The notes: generated by a model not told the origin, from the letters alone. A stretch of DNA of 51,805 bases from an uncultured Psychrobacillus sp. (GCA_934234185.1 CAKQHO010000011.1:1-51805); one strand, 5' to 3'; positions 36,396 through 45,358 are shown, counted from the stretch's first letter. Translations and numbers: made by a program.

Positions 36396-36605
36396 ATGTT
36401 TGAAAAGAAATTGGCATTGCATGAAATGATGGAATTCCACGAGGTCATCAATTTTATGACATTAAGTTTATTAAAATCGAAGCTTTCCCAAGGGGTTGTG
36501 TTTGATCAAGATCTTAGGGAGTTGCTTGATAAGAACGTGAAACTGACTACCCCTGCTTTGGAAGGGATGCTTAAGCTATATCGGAAAACGGAGCTTGAAT
36601 ATTAG
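36396..36605 (+). CDS. Small spore coat F-like protein (YraG-like)
   Basis: 69 residues with helical, CotF-like sequence: ALHEMMEFHEVINFMTLSLLKSKL, then LRELLDKNVK. The strong GGAGGAGGTGG precedes ATG. It is followed after 11 bases by a longer CotF-like gene and then an AdhB-type dehydrogenase. This gene order matches the yraG-yraF-adhB cluster that I remember from Bacillus subtilis. Probably a spore coat component made in the mother cell or forespore. Confidence 0.75.
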   Translation: MFEKKLALHEMMEFHEVINFMTLSLLKSKLSQGVVFDQDLRELLDKNVKLTTPALEGMLKLYRKTELEY

Positions 36606-36616
36606 GAGGAATAAGT

Positions 36617-36982
36617 ATGAGCACCATGGATTATTTAGATCCAATGAATTCTGTTGGCATGCCCGAATTGACCGATATGGGAGTGGCAATGGAGTTTTTA
36701 ATTACCACAAAAATGGGAATTCGTAGCCTTTCCATTGCGTTAACCGAGACAGCTTCCCCTGTTATGCGGAAGCTGATCCAAACGCAATTAAACGTCCTGA
36801 TCGAACTATATTCGGACATTGCCGACCTTTTGGTTAAAAAAGAATGGTTAAAGCCATATGATTTAGAAGGTCAAAAGGTGTTGGACCTCCGTTCAGCGGA
36901 AAATGCCATCTCTATCGCCAAGCTAGAACTGTTCCCTGAAAATATGAATCGAAAAGGTCTTTTCCCAAGTCCGCCAAAATAA
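36617..36982 (+). CDS. Spore coat protein F-like protein (YraF-like)
   Basis: 121 residues containing the Coat F helical domain: GVAMEFLITTKMGIRSLSIALTETASPVMRKLI, then IADLLVKKEWLKPYD. The AGGAGG ribosome site overlaps the previous stop. It sits between the YraG-like gene and the AdhB-like gene, 18 bases before the latter's ATG. No signal peptide. Likely incorporated into the spore. Confidence 0.82.
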   Translation: MSTMDYLDPMNSVGMPELTDMGVAMEFLITTKMGIRSLSIALTETASPVMRKLIQTQLNVLIELYSDIADLLVKKEWLKPYDLEGQKVLDLRSAENAISIAKLELFPENMNRKGLFPSPPK

Positions 36983-37000
36983 GAAGAGGAGGTGAAAGTT

Positions 37001-38137
37001 ATGAAGGCAGTCACGTATCAAGGAATGAAAAACGTAGAAGTGAAAAAGGTAGACGACCCGAAAATAAAGAAAGCAGATGATATCGTTATACGAGTCACAT
37101 CCACCGCTATATGTGGATCCGACTTGCACTTAATCCACGGGATGATTCCTAACTTAGAAAAAGGCTATGTTATCGGTCATGAGCCAATGGGAGTTGTAGA
37201 GGAAATTGGAAAGGGTGTAACAAAAGTCAAAGTTGGAGACCGAGTCATCATTCCGTTTAATATTGCATGCGGGACCTGCTGGTACTGTACGCATGATTTA
37301 GAGAGCCAATGTGATACTTCAAATGAAAATGGAGAAATGGGTGCCTATTTCGGATATTCTGATACAGCAGGTGGTTTTCCGGGAGGACAGGCCGAGTATC
37401 TGCGTGTCCCGTTTGCTAACTTTACTCCATTTATCATTCCAAAGGAATCGGGAGTTCCTGATGAAAAACTCACCTTGTTAGCAGATGTCATGCCAACCGC
37501 TTACTGGAGTGTGGACAATGCAGGAGTGAAAAACGGGGATACGGTAATCGTTATTGGATGTGGTCCTGTTGGTTTAATGGCCCAGAAGTTTGCTTGGCTA
37601 AAAGGAGCGAAGCGAGTGATTGCCGTCGACTACATTGACTATCGTCTCGCGCATGCCAAAAAGCATAACAAAGTGGAGATTGTGAACTTTGAAGCGCATG
37701 CCAACTGCGGAGAGTATTTAAAGGAGATGACAAAAGGCGGGGCAGACGTTGTCATTGACTGTGTAGGAATGAGCGGCAAGATGACCCCGATGGAATTTTT
37801 AGCTTCCGGATTAAAACTCCAAGGAGGGGCAATGGGTGGACTCGTCCTAGCAACACAAGCCGTCCGAAAAGGCGGTACCATACAAGTTACTGGAGTCTAT
37901 TCAGCTAGATACAATGCCTTCCCGCTGGGTGATATCTTTCAGCGAAACGTTACCCTGAAAACAGGACAAGCCCCGGCCGTCCACTATATGCCTTTCCTTT
38001 ATAGCTTAATCGAACAAGGTAAAGTGGATCCAGGTGATATTGTCACTCATGTCCTTCCCCTGGAGGACGCAAAACGAGGCTATGAAATATTTGATACAAA
38101 GCAGGATGGCTGCATCAAAGTAATATTAAAACCATGA
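37001..38137 (+). CDS. adhB: Zinc-dependent alcohol dehydrogenase (AdhB-like, spore cluster)
   Basis: A 378-residue medium-chain dehydrogenase. Catalytic zinc ligands lie in CGSDLH and GHEPMG. The structural zinc site is CGTCWYCTHDLESQC, and the NAD site is VIGCGPVGLMAQ. It resembles the glutathione-independent formaldehyde dehydrogenase/threonine dehydrogenase branch. ATG 37001 is preferred, with AGAGGAGG 8 bases upstream; the in-frame GTG at 36992 overlaps it. Context with two CotF-like genes matches B. subtilis adhB; substrate unknown. The symbol is by synteny. Confidence 0.85.
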   Translation: MKAVTYQGMKNVEVKKVDDPKIKKADDIVIRVTSTAICGSDLHLIHGMIPNLEKGYVIGHEPMGVVEEIGKGVTKVKVGDRVIIPFNIACGTCWYCTHDLESQCDTSNENGEMGAYFGYSDTAGGFPGGQAEYLRVPFANFTPFIIPKESGVPDEKLTLLADVMPTAYWSVDNAGVKNGDTVIVIGCGPVGLMAQKFAWLKGAKRVIAVDYIDYRLAHAKKHNKVEIVNFEAHANCGEYLKEMTKGGADVVIDCVGMSGKMTPMEFLASGLKLQGGAMGGLVLATQAVRKGGTIQVTGVYSARYNAFPLGDIFQRNVTLKTGQAPAVHYMPFLYSLIEQGKVDPGDIVTHVLPLEDAKRGYEIFDTKQDGCIKVILKP

Positions 38138-38139
38138 GT

Positions 38140-38172
38140 AAGAAGCTGGGAAAACCTAGCTTCTTCTTTTTT
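38140..38172 (+). terminator. Terminator of the coat/AdhB operon
   Basis: AAGAAGCTGGG / CCTAGCTTCTT (one wobble) with an AAAA loop and a following CTTTTTT. Confidence 0.9.
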
Positions 38173-38205
38173 AATTTAGAAAGCAAACCCAGATTGGCAG
38201 TGGGA

Positions 38206-38367
38206 TTTTTTGAATAGTCACTTTCGATTGAGAGTTAGTCACTTTCGCAGGAGGTTTAGTAACTTTCGGAGTTCAGTTAGTCATTATCATCACTGGTTAA
38301 GTAACTTTCGGTAGTCAGATAGTCACTTTCATCATTGGATTAAGCACTTATCGGAAATTTCCTGGGA
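38206..38367 (+). repeat. 21-bp-period intergenic array, AGTnACTTTC type, copy 3
   Basis: Cores begin at 38216, 38237, 38258, 38279, 38300, 38321 and 38342, every step exactly 21 bp. It opens with TTTTTTGAATAGTCACTTTC and closes with GCACTTATCGGAAATTTCCTGG, as in copies 1 and 2. The spacers (GATTGAGAGTT, GCAGGAGGTTT and others) are unrelated to each other and to the other copies. It follows the terminator at 38140. Confidence 0.9.
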
Positions 38368-38597
38368 ATTAGGCAGCCATTTACACTTATTCTTACTTTT
38401 CAAATGAGGCTTACTTTATCCATATCTTTTTTACTGAATAATAACCAAAAATATTTATTAATATATTACTATAAGTACATGATAGTATTGACTTTAGTAC
38501 TACATATTGGGAGAATATAATATGTATTTTGAAATAATTTACGGTTGAGGGTTACAATTACAAATTCAAAAACTGTAATCAAATTAAGGAGGATAAT

Positions 38598-39407
38598 ATG
38601 AAAAAATGTTTATCGTGTAGTAGTCAGCAAGAGGAAGGGAAATTTTGTGGCCAATGCGGAGGGGCACTAGTAGCAATGGATGGTAGGGAAGAAGCTGCAA
38701 CTTTATCTCAAACGAATACTGAATCCATTGGTGCTAGTAATAGTATCCACGTTGAAAATGTAAAAAAGCATTCTAAGCAATACTGGTCATATGTTATTGA
38801 ATTTATAAAGAAACCTTCACAAGTATTTTCTAATGGAGAGCAATCATTTTTTAACGGACTAATCACCATACTTTTATATGCCATAATGGTTGCTATTTCT
38901 CTTTATGCTTTTATTAAAAGTATTACTAAACAATATTTAGGGGGCTTTGGGAATTGGTTTGAGCAAGATTATAATATTGGACCATCATTTTTCTCTACAT
39001 TTACTAGCGTTGGTATATTCATTCTTTTGTCCATTTTAATTGTATTAGTAAGCCTATTTATAATTGGAAAGATTTTTGGAAAAGGATATTCATTTAAAGA
39101 GCTTGTAGGTTATTATGGTACTCATTTATTGCCGATTGTTGCTTTATCTATTATTTCTTTATTATTAATTCTAATTAAATCTTATATGTACGGAAATATT
39201 TTATTGTCTGTAACCGTGTTACTTGCTCTTGTTGTTGTACCACTTTATATCATTGGAAGATTACTAGCTTTCCAGTCTAAGATTATTGACTCTTTTTATA
39301 GCTACCTATTATATATTGTTTTATTTGTCGTCCTGTTTAGTATTTTATCTTCAGTTGTGGTTGACTCTACAATTGGACAATACTTAGATTACTTTATGGA
39401 ATATTAA
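38598..39407 (+). CDS. Zinc-ribbon multi-pass membrane protein
   Basis: 269 residues. An N-terminal zinc ribbon has Cys4, Cys7, Cys17 and Cys20. After a hydrophilic linker come about five membrane helices between residue 88 and the end. ATG is preceded by AAGGAGG. Eleven bases separate it from the TcaA-like gene, so they form an operon. This type of zinc-ribbon, Yip1-like membrane protein next to TcaA/YvbJ-like genes is common in bacilli and is uncharacterised, possibly envelope-stress related (inference). Confidence 0.8.
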   Translation: MKKCLSCSSQQEEGKFCGQCGGALVAMDGREEAATLSQTNTESIGASNSIHVENVKKHSKQYWSYVIEFIKKPSQVFSNGEQSFFNGLITILLYAIMVAISLYAFIKSITKQYLGGFGNWFEQDYNIGPSFFSTFTSVGIFILLSILIVLVSLFIIGKIFGKGYSFKELVGYYGTHLLPIVALSIISLLLILIKSYMYGNILLSVTVLLALVVVPLYIIGRLLAFQSKIIDSFYSYLLYIVLFVVLFSILSSVVVDSTIGQYLDYFMEY

Positions 39408-39418
39408 GGAGAAGAGTA

Positions 39419-40816
39419 ATGGGAAATTGTATACATTGTGGAGCTACAAAGACAGGTGAGGAAAAATTCTGTGTAAATTGTGGAGCGAAACTAGATGGAC
39501 CTATGCAAACAAAAAAGCAGCTTAGTGATTATGAAAAAAAGAAAAGAAAGATAATCTCTATTTCACTTCTAGGGCTGTTACTTGTGGGGATTGGGCTTCA
39601 TCAAGTACTAAATTGGACATTTGATCCAGTAAGAAAGCTCACAGATATGAATGAAGCATTTTTGAATAAAGATAAAGAAGCATTTATTTCCTACTTTAAC
39701 ATTCCAGAAGACGTTGCCTTTAATACCGATAATTTTTATCAATACATAGATGACGAAGGATGGGAAAAGGTTCGTAGTATGTTACAAGAGCAAATAATAT
39801 CTCTTCAGGAAGATGGACTGTCGAATTCTATAGAGGATTCTTTTGGGAATGAGTTTATTTCTGTCACTAACAATCCTGTAATAGGATTATATGACCGAAT
39901 TTCCTTTCAACTTGTGCCAGTGGAGTTGGAGGTTCTTTTACCACTCGAAGATACAACCATCACGATAGAGGGAAAAACAGTAACAAGAAAAGATAAGGAA
40001 CAAGTGAGTTTGGGAAGTTTCTTGCCAGGTTCATATACATGGGAAGCTACTGTGCCAAGTGCATACGTGGACATAAAAGAACAAGGTGAAATTTATCTAT
40101 ATGGGGATGGCTGGAATAAACAAATCTTTTCTCCTGATATATTAGCTGGAACAGTAGCGGTAAGTGCGGATGATGAAAATGCTATATTGTTTGTTAACGA
40201 GAAATCTACAGGAAAAACAATAAAAGAGTTATCTACTCTAGGACCAATTCCGTACGATGGTTCAGTAGTACTGTCTGCAGAAGCGAAGGATTCTAAAGGC
40301 AAAGTAGTAATGGGGGAAAAGGTAGAGGTTCTTTCACAAGAGGCTCATATTACATTTGCTCATATTCAAGAAAAATTGGAGAAGGAAAGAGAAGCTCAAG
40401 CGGAAGAAGAGGCAAGGCAGCAGTTTGAGCAGGAATATGAAAGTTATGCTGTATGGTTTATTGATGACTTCCGAGCACGCTTTCAATATGCTTTAAATGA
40501 ATCAAACTTTTCATATATCACTAACTTCTTCCCAATTGGAAGTGAAGTGCAAGCAACTTATATGAAAGAGATAGAAAACCATGGTAAAATAGAAGGCTAT
40601 TATAATTATGAGTTTCAATCAAATACCCCAATCTCTGTTAAAGCGATAGACTCTCAGACGTTGTACGTAGAAACAGAGGAAGTATTTTATTTCTATTCTG
40701 ACGAAGACAACTATCTATATAATAAAACAAAGGGTTACACAATCATCTTGAAAGATGGAGAATTATATATTCAAGATATTGAACAGCTGACTACGGAGAA
40801 AGAAATTATAGATTAA
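39419..40816 (+). CDS. TcaA/YvbJ-like zinc-ribbon membrane protein
   Basis: 465 residues: a cytoplasmic zinc ribbon (Cys4, Cys7, Cys18, Cys21), one membrane helix (about 43-64), then a large extracellular part. This resembles staphylococcal TcaA, which is linked to glycopeptide sensitivity and lipid II binding. A charged coiled coil (about 310-345) precedes a C-terminal NTF2-like domain. Function in this organism is inferred only by family. Partner of the preceding zinc-ribbon gene. Confidence 0.82.
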   Translation: MGNCIHCGATKTGEEKFCVNCGAKLDGPMQTKKQLSDYEKKKRKIISISLLGLLLVGIGLHQVLNWTFDPVRKLTDMNEAFLNKDKEAFISYFNIPEDVAFNTDNFYQYIDDEGWEKVRSMLQEQIISLQEDGLSNSIEDSFGNEFISVTNNPVIGLYDRISFQLVPVELEVLLPLEDTTITIEGKTVTRKDKEQVSLGSFLPGSYTWEATVPSAYVDIKEQGEIYLYGDGWNKQIFSPDILAGTVAVSADDENAILFVNEKSTGKTIKELSTLGPIPYDGSVVLSAEAKDSKGKVVMGEKVEVLSQEAHITFAHIQEKLEKEREAQAEEEARQQFEQEYESYAVWFIDDFRARFQYALNESNFSYITNFFPIGSEVQATYMKEIENHGKIEGYYNYEFQSNTPISVKAIDSQTLYVETEEVFYFYSDEDNYLYNKTKGYTIILKDGELYIQDIEQLTTEKEIID

Positions 40817-40852
40817 GGATAGTAGCCCTTGTGATTTTTTCACAAGTATTAA

Positions 40853-40978
40853 CGGGCTGTTAAATGGTTATTTGATGCAGGGGTTGCTATAGGAATTGAT
40901 CAAAAAAGAAAGACTCGTGCTATGCATTTACCCTTTATGTATCGTTTAAATGAAAATCATATTAAACTTCAACTATAA
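40853..40978 (+). pseudogene. C-terminal gene fragment, family not recognised
   Basis: After an in-frame TAA, 41 codons read as plausible protein (starting RAVKWLFDAGVAIGID, ending HIKLQL) to TAA 40976-40978. There is no start codon or ribosome site and the segment overlaps the AGCCC...GGGCT pairing after the TcaA-like gene. It may be the tail of a lost gene. Weak support. Confidence 0.3.
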
Positions 40979-40994
40979 TAATAATTACAAACAG

Positions 40995-41028
40995 GCTATG
41001 GAATTCCTAATTCCATAGCTTTTTCTAT
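40995..41028 (+). terminator. Rho-independent terminator
   Basis: GCTATGGAATT / AATTCCATAGC perfect stem with a CCT loop, then TTTTTCT. It lies about 180 bases after the TcaA-like gene and just before the SWIM gene. Confidence 0.88.
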
Positions 41029-41096
41029 TCTTAGAAAAGTTGGTAGTACCACTTGATTTTGCTATGATTAAAAAAAAGAACAAAGGTGGTTCACGT

Positions 41097-42710
41097 ATGG
41101 ATTTAACCAGATTAAAAGAGAGCGTAGACCCGAAGATTTGGAAGCGGGGCCATGATTATTATTTGGAGGAGAATGTAAGGGAGGGCTTCAAAGAGGATGA
41201 TCATACTTATCACTTCATTGTGGAGGGAACGGATGATTATGAGGTAACCGTTACTCTAGGAGATGGTGGGGAAGTTATTGATTCCTATTGCGATTGTCCA
41301 TATGATTTGGGGCCAGTTTGCAAGCATGAGGTAGCAGTCTATTTTAAGCTTCAAGAAATGGAGCCACAGGAGAAAGCGGAAATGCCTCCTTTAAAGGATT
41401 TATTGAACCAATTAACAAAAGAAGAACTAGTAGAGCTTATTTATAAACAGGCAATGAAAGATAAGACCTTTGCGGCACAATTGGTCAAACCGAAGACTTC
41501 AAAGAAGGAGCTTAAGAAGCAAGTTACTGCAGTCGTGAAAACCTATAATAGAAGGAATCGAATTTTAAGCTACCGAGAAGTGAATGATTTTGTCACCGAT
41601 ATGATGGAGATTCTAGATGATATAAGAGATGTGGAAAATATCCTAGAGGGCTTAGATTTAGAGTTTTACATCCTGCAAAAGGCTGTAGAGGCTTTTCAGT
41701 ATGCAGATGACTCCGGGGGAGATGTTGGTTATTTAGTCAAATCTATCATTTCTCAAATAAATGACAGAGTAATGGAAAGTGCAGATTATAAGATAGAAGT
41801 AAAGAAAACCATTTTGGACAAGCTGATGAAATTTAGCGAGCATCCTTGTTTCGATGGGTGGGATGATTTTCAGCTAGACCTCTTAGAAGTTTGCTTGGTT
41901 TATGCAGATGATCAAACGCTTGCTAACCAATTTAGAGAGAAGCTAGAGGCACTATTAGGCAATAAAGAGGTGGCTCGCTATTATCATGGGCAGATTCTGG
42001 AACTGTTGTGGAGGATAATAGTGATTCATGGAGCGGAGCAGGAAAAAGAAGTCTTTATTCATCAGCAATTGCATTTTACCTTCTTCCGTCAGCTATTAAT
42101 TGACCAAAACCTAGAGAAGGAGAACTACGAAAAGGTTCTCCAATTAGCCTTGGAAGGAGAAAAGCAAGATCAACAATTGCGAGGCTTAGTAAATCAGTGG
42201 AAAAAGAGCAGATATCTTGCTTATAAAGGACTAAAGCAAAGGAGCAATCAGGAACAGCTTGCAAGGGAGCTGCTGATTTCTGGAGATTACGAATATTATC
42301 AGGAGCTGAAAGAATTGGTGCAGGACTGGCGGCCGTTCTATCGAGAGCTAATGGAAGGCATGCGAGGCGAAAGAGGAATATATGCAGATACTATCTATCT
42401 ACAAATTATTGAAGAGGAAAATGACTTAAACGAGCTGTTATATTATGTAAAGAAAAATCCATTCATTGTAGAGCGCTATGCGGAGAAACTGATGGACACC
42501 TTTCCAGATGAAGTTATTTCGATTTATAAAGCTCATATTCAACAGGCTGCAGAGTCTGCTAATAATAGAAAACAGTACAAGGTCGTATGCAACATTTTAA
42601 AAAAGTATAAACAAGTTGCAGGTGGAGAGAAACAACGGGAACTAATCTTGGAATTAAGCGCCCGCTATGCGAAGCGACCGGCTTTTCTAGAGGAAGTGGG
42701 AAAATTATAG
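41097..42710 (+). CDS. SWIM zinc-finger protein
   Basis: 537 residues. The N-terminal SWIM finger is clear: YCDCPYDLGPVCKHEVAV (CxCx(n)CxH). The remainder is all helical with TPR-like character and no membrane segment. ATG 41097 follows AAAGGTGG; the longer open frame from 41040 starts without a ribosome site. SWIM proteins bind DNA or proteins; in bacteria they often accompany SNF2-type helicases, but none is adjacent here. Specific role unknown. Confidence 0.85.
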   Translation: MDLTRLKESVDPKIWKRGHDYYLEENVREGFKEDDHTYHFIVEGTDDYEVTVTLGDGGEVIDSYCDCPYDLGPVCKHEVAVYFKLQEMEPQEKAEMPPLKDLLNQLTKEELVELIYKQAMKDKTFAAQLVKPKTSKKELKKQVTAVVKTYNRRNRILSYREVNDFVTDMMEILDDIRDVENILEGLDLEFYILQKAVEAFQYADDSGGDVGYLVKSIISQINDRVMESADYKIEVKKTILDKLMKFSEHPCFDGWDDFQLDLLEVCLVYADDQTLANQFREKLEALLGNKEVARYYHGQILELLWRIIVIHGAEQEKEVFIHQQLHFTFFRQLLIDQNLEKENYEKVLQLALEGEKQDQQLRGLVNQWKKSRYLAYKGLKQRSNQEQLARELLISGDYEYYQELKELVQDWRPFYRELMEGMRGERGIYADTIYLQIIEEENDLNELLYYVKKNPFIVERYAEKLMDTFPDEVISIYKAHIQQAAESANNRKQYKVVCNILKKYKQVAGGEKQRELILELSARYAKRPAFLEEVGKL

Positions 42711-42821
42711 ATTTAGGATTTATTGTCTATATAAAGCTATTCATAAAGTAATGTTTTAGATACCTTTCTTTATTATAAAAGAATCATTTTCTAATAATTA
42801 TTTCCTCATCCGAACTTTACC

Positions 42822-42867
42822 CCTCCAACCAACACAATATTATAACTAATATTGTGTTGGTTGGAGG
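42822..42867. promoter_or_regulatory. Perfect 21-bp hairpin that covers a Shine-Dalgarno sequence
   Basis: Left arm 42822-42842 (CCTCCAACCAACACAATATT plus A) and right arm 42847-42867 are exact reverse complements with a 4-base TAAC loop. The right arm ends in GGTTGGAGG, which is the ribosome site of a 42-codon frame starting at ATG 42874. The left arm would pair with it. No T-tract follows, so it is not an ordinary terminator. Confidence 0.6.
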
Positions 42868-42873
42868 ATGGGT

Positions 42874-43002
42874 ATGGTTTTTTATTATCAGCAGCAATCG
42901 CATAAGAAAAGAAGCGATATACAGATGAGGGTGTTGGATGTTGATTTGTTGCAACAGGGGATACGGAGGAATGTGTTCTTCAATCAGCCATTATATATAT
43001 AA
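42874..43002 (+). CDS. Small protein (42 aa) behind a hairpin-covered ribosome site, unknown
   Basis: ATG 42874 has GGAGG 6 bases upstream; the frame ends at TAA 43000-43002, 18 bases before the next start. The peptide is basic in its first half (QQQSHKKRSD) and hydrophobic later (LLQQGIRRNVFFNQPLYI). No family was recognised. It could be a real small protein, a leader peptide for the downstream SUKH gene, or a gene tail. Confidence 0.4.
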   Translation: MVFYYQQQSHKKRSDIQMRVLDVDLLQQGIRRNVFFNQPLYI

Positions 43003-43020
43003 TTATCGGGAGTGAAGCTA

Positions 43021-43515
43021 ATGGAAAGGATAAAGCAGTTGCTCACACAAATAAACACTACATCACATTGTCGTATCTTTGAGCCCGGATTACCTATTAT
43101 TGATGAAGAAAAGCATATGTTACCTAATGATTTAAAAGAGTTTTATAGTCTTTGTGGGGGATTAGTTCTATTTGAAAATGAGGAATATCCAATTTATCTT
43201 GTGTCTCCTGATAAGTTTGTATTGGCAAATCCAATAATTGTAGGAGAATTATGTGAAGAAGATATTTCATCTAACTGGTATATTATTGGTAACGACGGAA
43301 CAGATGAATACCTAACGATTGACCTCAATGAAGATAGACTAGGTAGATGTTACGATAGTTATTTTGACCGCCATGGGCTTGTAGGAGAATCACAGATTAT
43401 AGCTACTTCGTTTACTAATTTACTTGAACGACTCATAAAAAATAAAGGGCAATATTGGTATTGGTTAAGAAGTGATTTTATCTCCCGAGGTGATGCATAT
43501 GATGATATTGAATAG
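43021..43515 (+). CDS. SMI1/KNR4 (SUKH) family protein, probable immunity protein
   Basis: 164 residues from ATG 43021 (GGGAGTG 7-8 bases upstream; GTG 43012 lies inside that site). SUKH features: LPNDLKEFYSLCGGLVLFENEEYPIY, then YIIGNDGTDEYLTIDLN, and FTNLLERLIKN. Such proteins neutralise nuclease and other toxins of polymorphic toxin systems. No toxin gene lies directly upstream, so the cognate toxin is absent or elsewhere. First of a run of immunity-like genes ending near 48.6 kb. Confidence 0.8.
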   Translation: MERIKQLLTQINTTSHCRIFEPGLPIIDEEKHMLPNDLKEFYSLCGGLVLFENEEYPIYLVSPDKFVLANPIIVGELCEEDISSNWYIIGNDGTDEYLTIDLNEDRLGRCYDSYFDRHGLVGESQIIATSFTNLLERLIKNKGQYWYWLRSDFISRGDAYDDIE

Positions 43516-43541
43516 CTAAAATTAGTATAAGGAAAAAGTTG

Positions 43542-43583
43542 ACCTTGATTGGCTATAGGCCTTTCAAGGTTTATTTTATTTTT
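43542..43583 (+). terminator. Probable terminator after the first SUKH gene
   Basis: ACCTTGA / TCAAGGT pair across a 15-base loop (inner GGC/GCC possible), followed by TTATTTTATTTTT. Confidence 0.65.
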
Positions 43584-43782
43584 AAAAAGAAAAATTATAT
43601 AAATCTCCATCATCTAATCCAGTGGCTAATATAATAGTTTCAGGAAATCTCGAACGGTTAGTATTCAGATAAGTGAATGCTTGTAATAGTTCATCTACTT
43701 TTCTCAATCTAAAAAATAGAACGATATCCCTGCTTTCAAAATTTAAAGATAGAATAGAAATCTGTAATGGAATGTTTTAAGT
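43582..43782 (-). pseudogene. Possible decayed gene remnant
   Basis: On the minus strand a start-less open frame of about 66 codons (including VDELLQAFTYLNTNRS and ETIILATGLDDGDLY) ends at TAA 43582-43584. Composition is protein-like and the RFPETIILATG...DGDLY pattern recalls SUKH-type domains, but there is no ATG or ribosome site. Apart from this, 43584-43928 holds nothing recognised. Confidence 0.22.
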
Positions 43783-43928
43783 AATTATCCAGAGTTACAA
43801 AATCAGACAATCTTCTGCAGTAAATACAACCAATAAGAGTAGCATCGGTGAAGGATTAATGGCTATAAATAACGAATAGATTTATTAATGCTTTCACAGG
43901 AATAGAAAGATAGATAAAGGGGATAAAA

Positions 43929-44648
43929 ATGAAAAGTGCAGAAGAAATTGCAGCTAGAGCTATTATATTATTGAGCCTCTCGGACAGATGTGCCGTGGAA
44001 AGTGCATTTAATGGAGGAAGAAGATATACATTAAAACAAAGAGAAGAGCAGAGACAAGCAATTTATAGATGGTTGCAAGATAAAGGTTATATTTCTCTAA
44101 TGACTGCAAATGAAAAAGTTTTATTTGAGCAAGAAGTAGGTAAAGGAAATAAAAATCAGTTAAATCTCAAACAAATTGAACATGAATCAATTGAACCTTG
44201 TTTATGGTCACTTGGACTAATAGATAAACTTTCTACATTTGATAATTTTGTTATAGACGATTTTCACCCTGTATTAGAGATAGGAATAAATCACTCTTTA
44301 GAAAATTTGCTTAATAAATGTAGTTTAAGAGAGTATGGCGATATAGTATTGCAAAATGAAATAACTATGCTTTGGCATTGGAGAGCAAGAGAATCAAATA
44401 ATTCAATTTTTTCCCTCAAGCCTGCAAAGGCGATAATAATATCTACCTTTGGAGAACAATATTTTCAGGTTTTAGATAGTATGCCATTTTTAAATGATCA
44501 GGACGATTTCATGGTAAACAATAAAACTTTTCATGATTTAAATGCAGTAGAGAAGGATCGTCTTAGAATTATTGCACAATGGAGACATCATGCTTTTGAA
44601 TGGATTATTGGAGATAAATCATGGGATGAGGTAGAGCTGAATACGTAG
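43929..44648 (+). CDS. DUF4272-family protein, immunity-type context
   Basis: 239 residues. The N-terminal EIAARAIILLSLSDRCAVESAF and the W-rich C-terminal LRIIAQWRHHAFEWIIGD match the DUF4272 pattern as I remember it. AAAGGGG precedes the ATG. DUF4272 proteins are widespread near toxin loci of Gram-positive bacteria but their role is not established. Here it stands between two SUKH genes. No signal peptide. AT-rich codon use like its neighbours, richer in A/T than the metabolic operons. Confidence 0.72.
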   Translation: MKSAEEIAARAIILLSLSDRCAVESAFNGGRRYTLKQREEQRQAIYRWLQDKGYISLMTANEKVLFEQEVGKGNKNQLNLKQIEHESIEPCLWSLGLIDKLSTFDNFVIDDFHPVLEIGINHSLENLLNKCSLREYGDIVLQNEITMLWHWRARESNNSIFSLKPAKAIIISTFGEQYFQVLDSMPFLNDQDDFMVNNKTFHDLNAVEKDRLRIIAQWRHHAFEWIIGDKSWDEVELNT

Positions 44649-44779
44649 AAGTATTTCTACCAGAAAGGAACACTGCGGCATTGTCTTGAAGAGTATTAGA
44701 TAAATATTACAAATAGTGGTTATGGATGGAGGCAAATCATTTTAATCACTAGGTAATAATCTTATAGGAGTTGAATTTA

Positions 44780-45223
44780 ATGGACTATAATATGTTTCTT
44801 GAGATAGTTAATGAAACTAGAAACACAAGACCGATATGGTTTGCATTAGAGTCAGAACCAAAGGGTAATGATAGGCAAATTGAGAAAGTTGAAGAAGCAC
44901 TATCTCTTACCCTACCCGAAGAATATAAACGCTTTGTAAAAGTATTCGGTGGGGGCTATTTCGCATTTACAAATATATATTCAGTAAATGACCTTGGTGA
45001 TTGGTTTATTGTCGAATTAAATAGACAAATTGGACTTATAGAAACCCATTCCTTTTTAGCTTTTTCCGACATGGAAACTGGTGATTATTATGGTTTTTCT
45101 CTTAAGGAAGGGGTGTGTGGTTCAAAGGTAATGTTCTATGACCATGAAATTAAAAATGTTGAAAAAACAAATTATGAAAATTTATACGAGTATATTTTAA
45201 ACGTTGGACTAAACCCTAAGTAA
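44780..45223 (+). CDS. SMI1/KNR4 (SUKH) family protein, probable immunity protein
   Basis: 147 residues from ATG 44780; TATAGGAG ends about 9 bases upstream. The in-frame TTG 44771 directly abuts that site and is less likely. SUKH signature: IEKVEEALSLTLPEEYKRFVKVFGGGYFAFTNIYSV, then FLAFSDMETGDYYGFSL. It is unlike the SUKH protein at 43021 beyond the core pattern. The toxin it would counter is not present. Confidence 0.83.
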   Translation: MDYNMFLEIVNETRNTRPIWFALESEPKGNDRQIEKVEEALSLTLPEEYKRFVKVFGGGYFAFTNIYSVNDLGDWFIVELNRQIGLIETHSFLAFSDMETGDYYGFSLKEGVCGSKVMFYDHEIKNVEKTNYENLYEYILNVGLNPK

Positions 45224-45253
45224 GTACTTGATAATTTAGAGCCTCGAAAGTGT

Positions 45254-45358
45254 TTTGTACAAAATGTTGGAGAAAGCGAGCCTTGTGTAATTATTCTTGG
45301 CTTCACTTTTATTACAGAAAAGTTATCTGGTAAATTATACAAGGTAATAGAGAGATAG
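45254..45358 (+). pseudogene. Fragment duplicated from an alpha/beta hydrolase gene
   Basis: Thirty-four codons (FVQNVGESEPCVIILGFTF...) to TAG 45356-45358. The first 66 bases match the segment of the intact hydrolase gene at about 47266-47331 at 52 positions by hand count, in the same reading frame. No start codon. It is a relic of a duplicated hydrolase. Bases 45375-45432 also read PQDHARADPFGIPSN to a stop, reminiscent of toxin C-termini. Confidence 0.65.
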
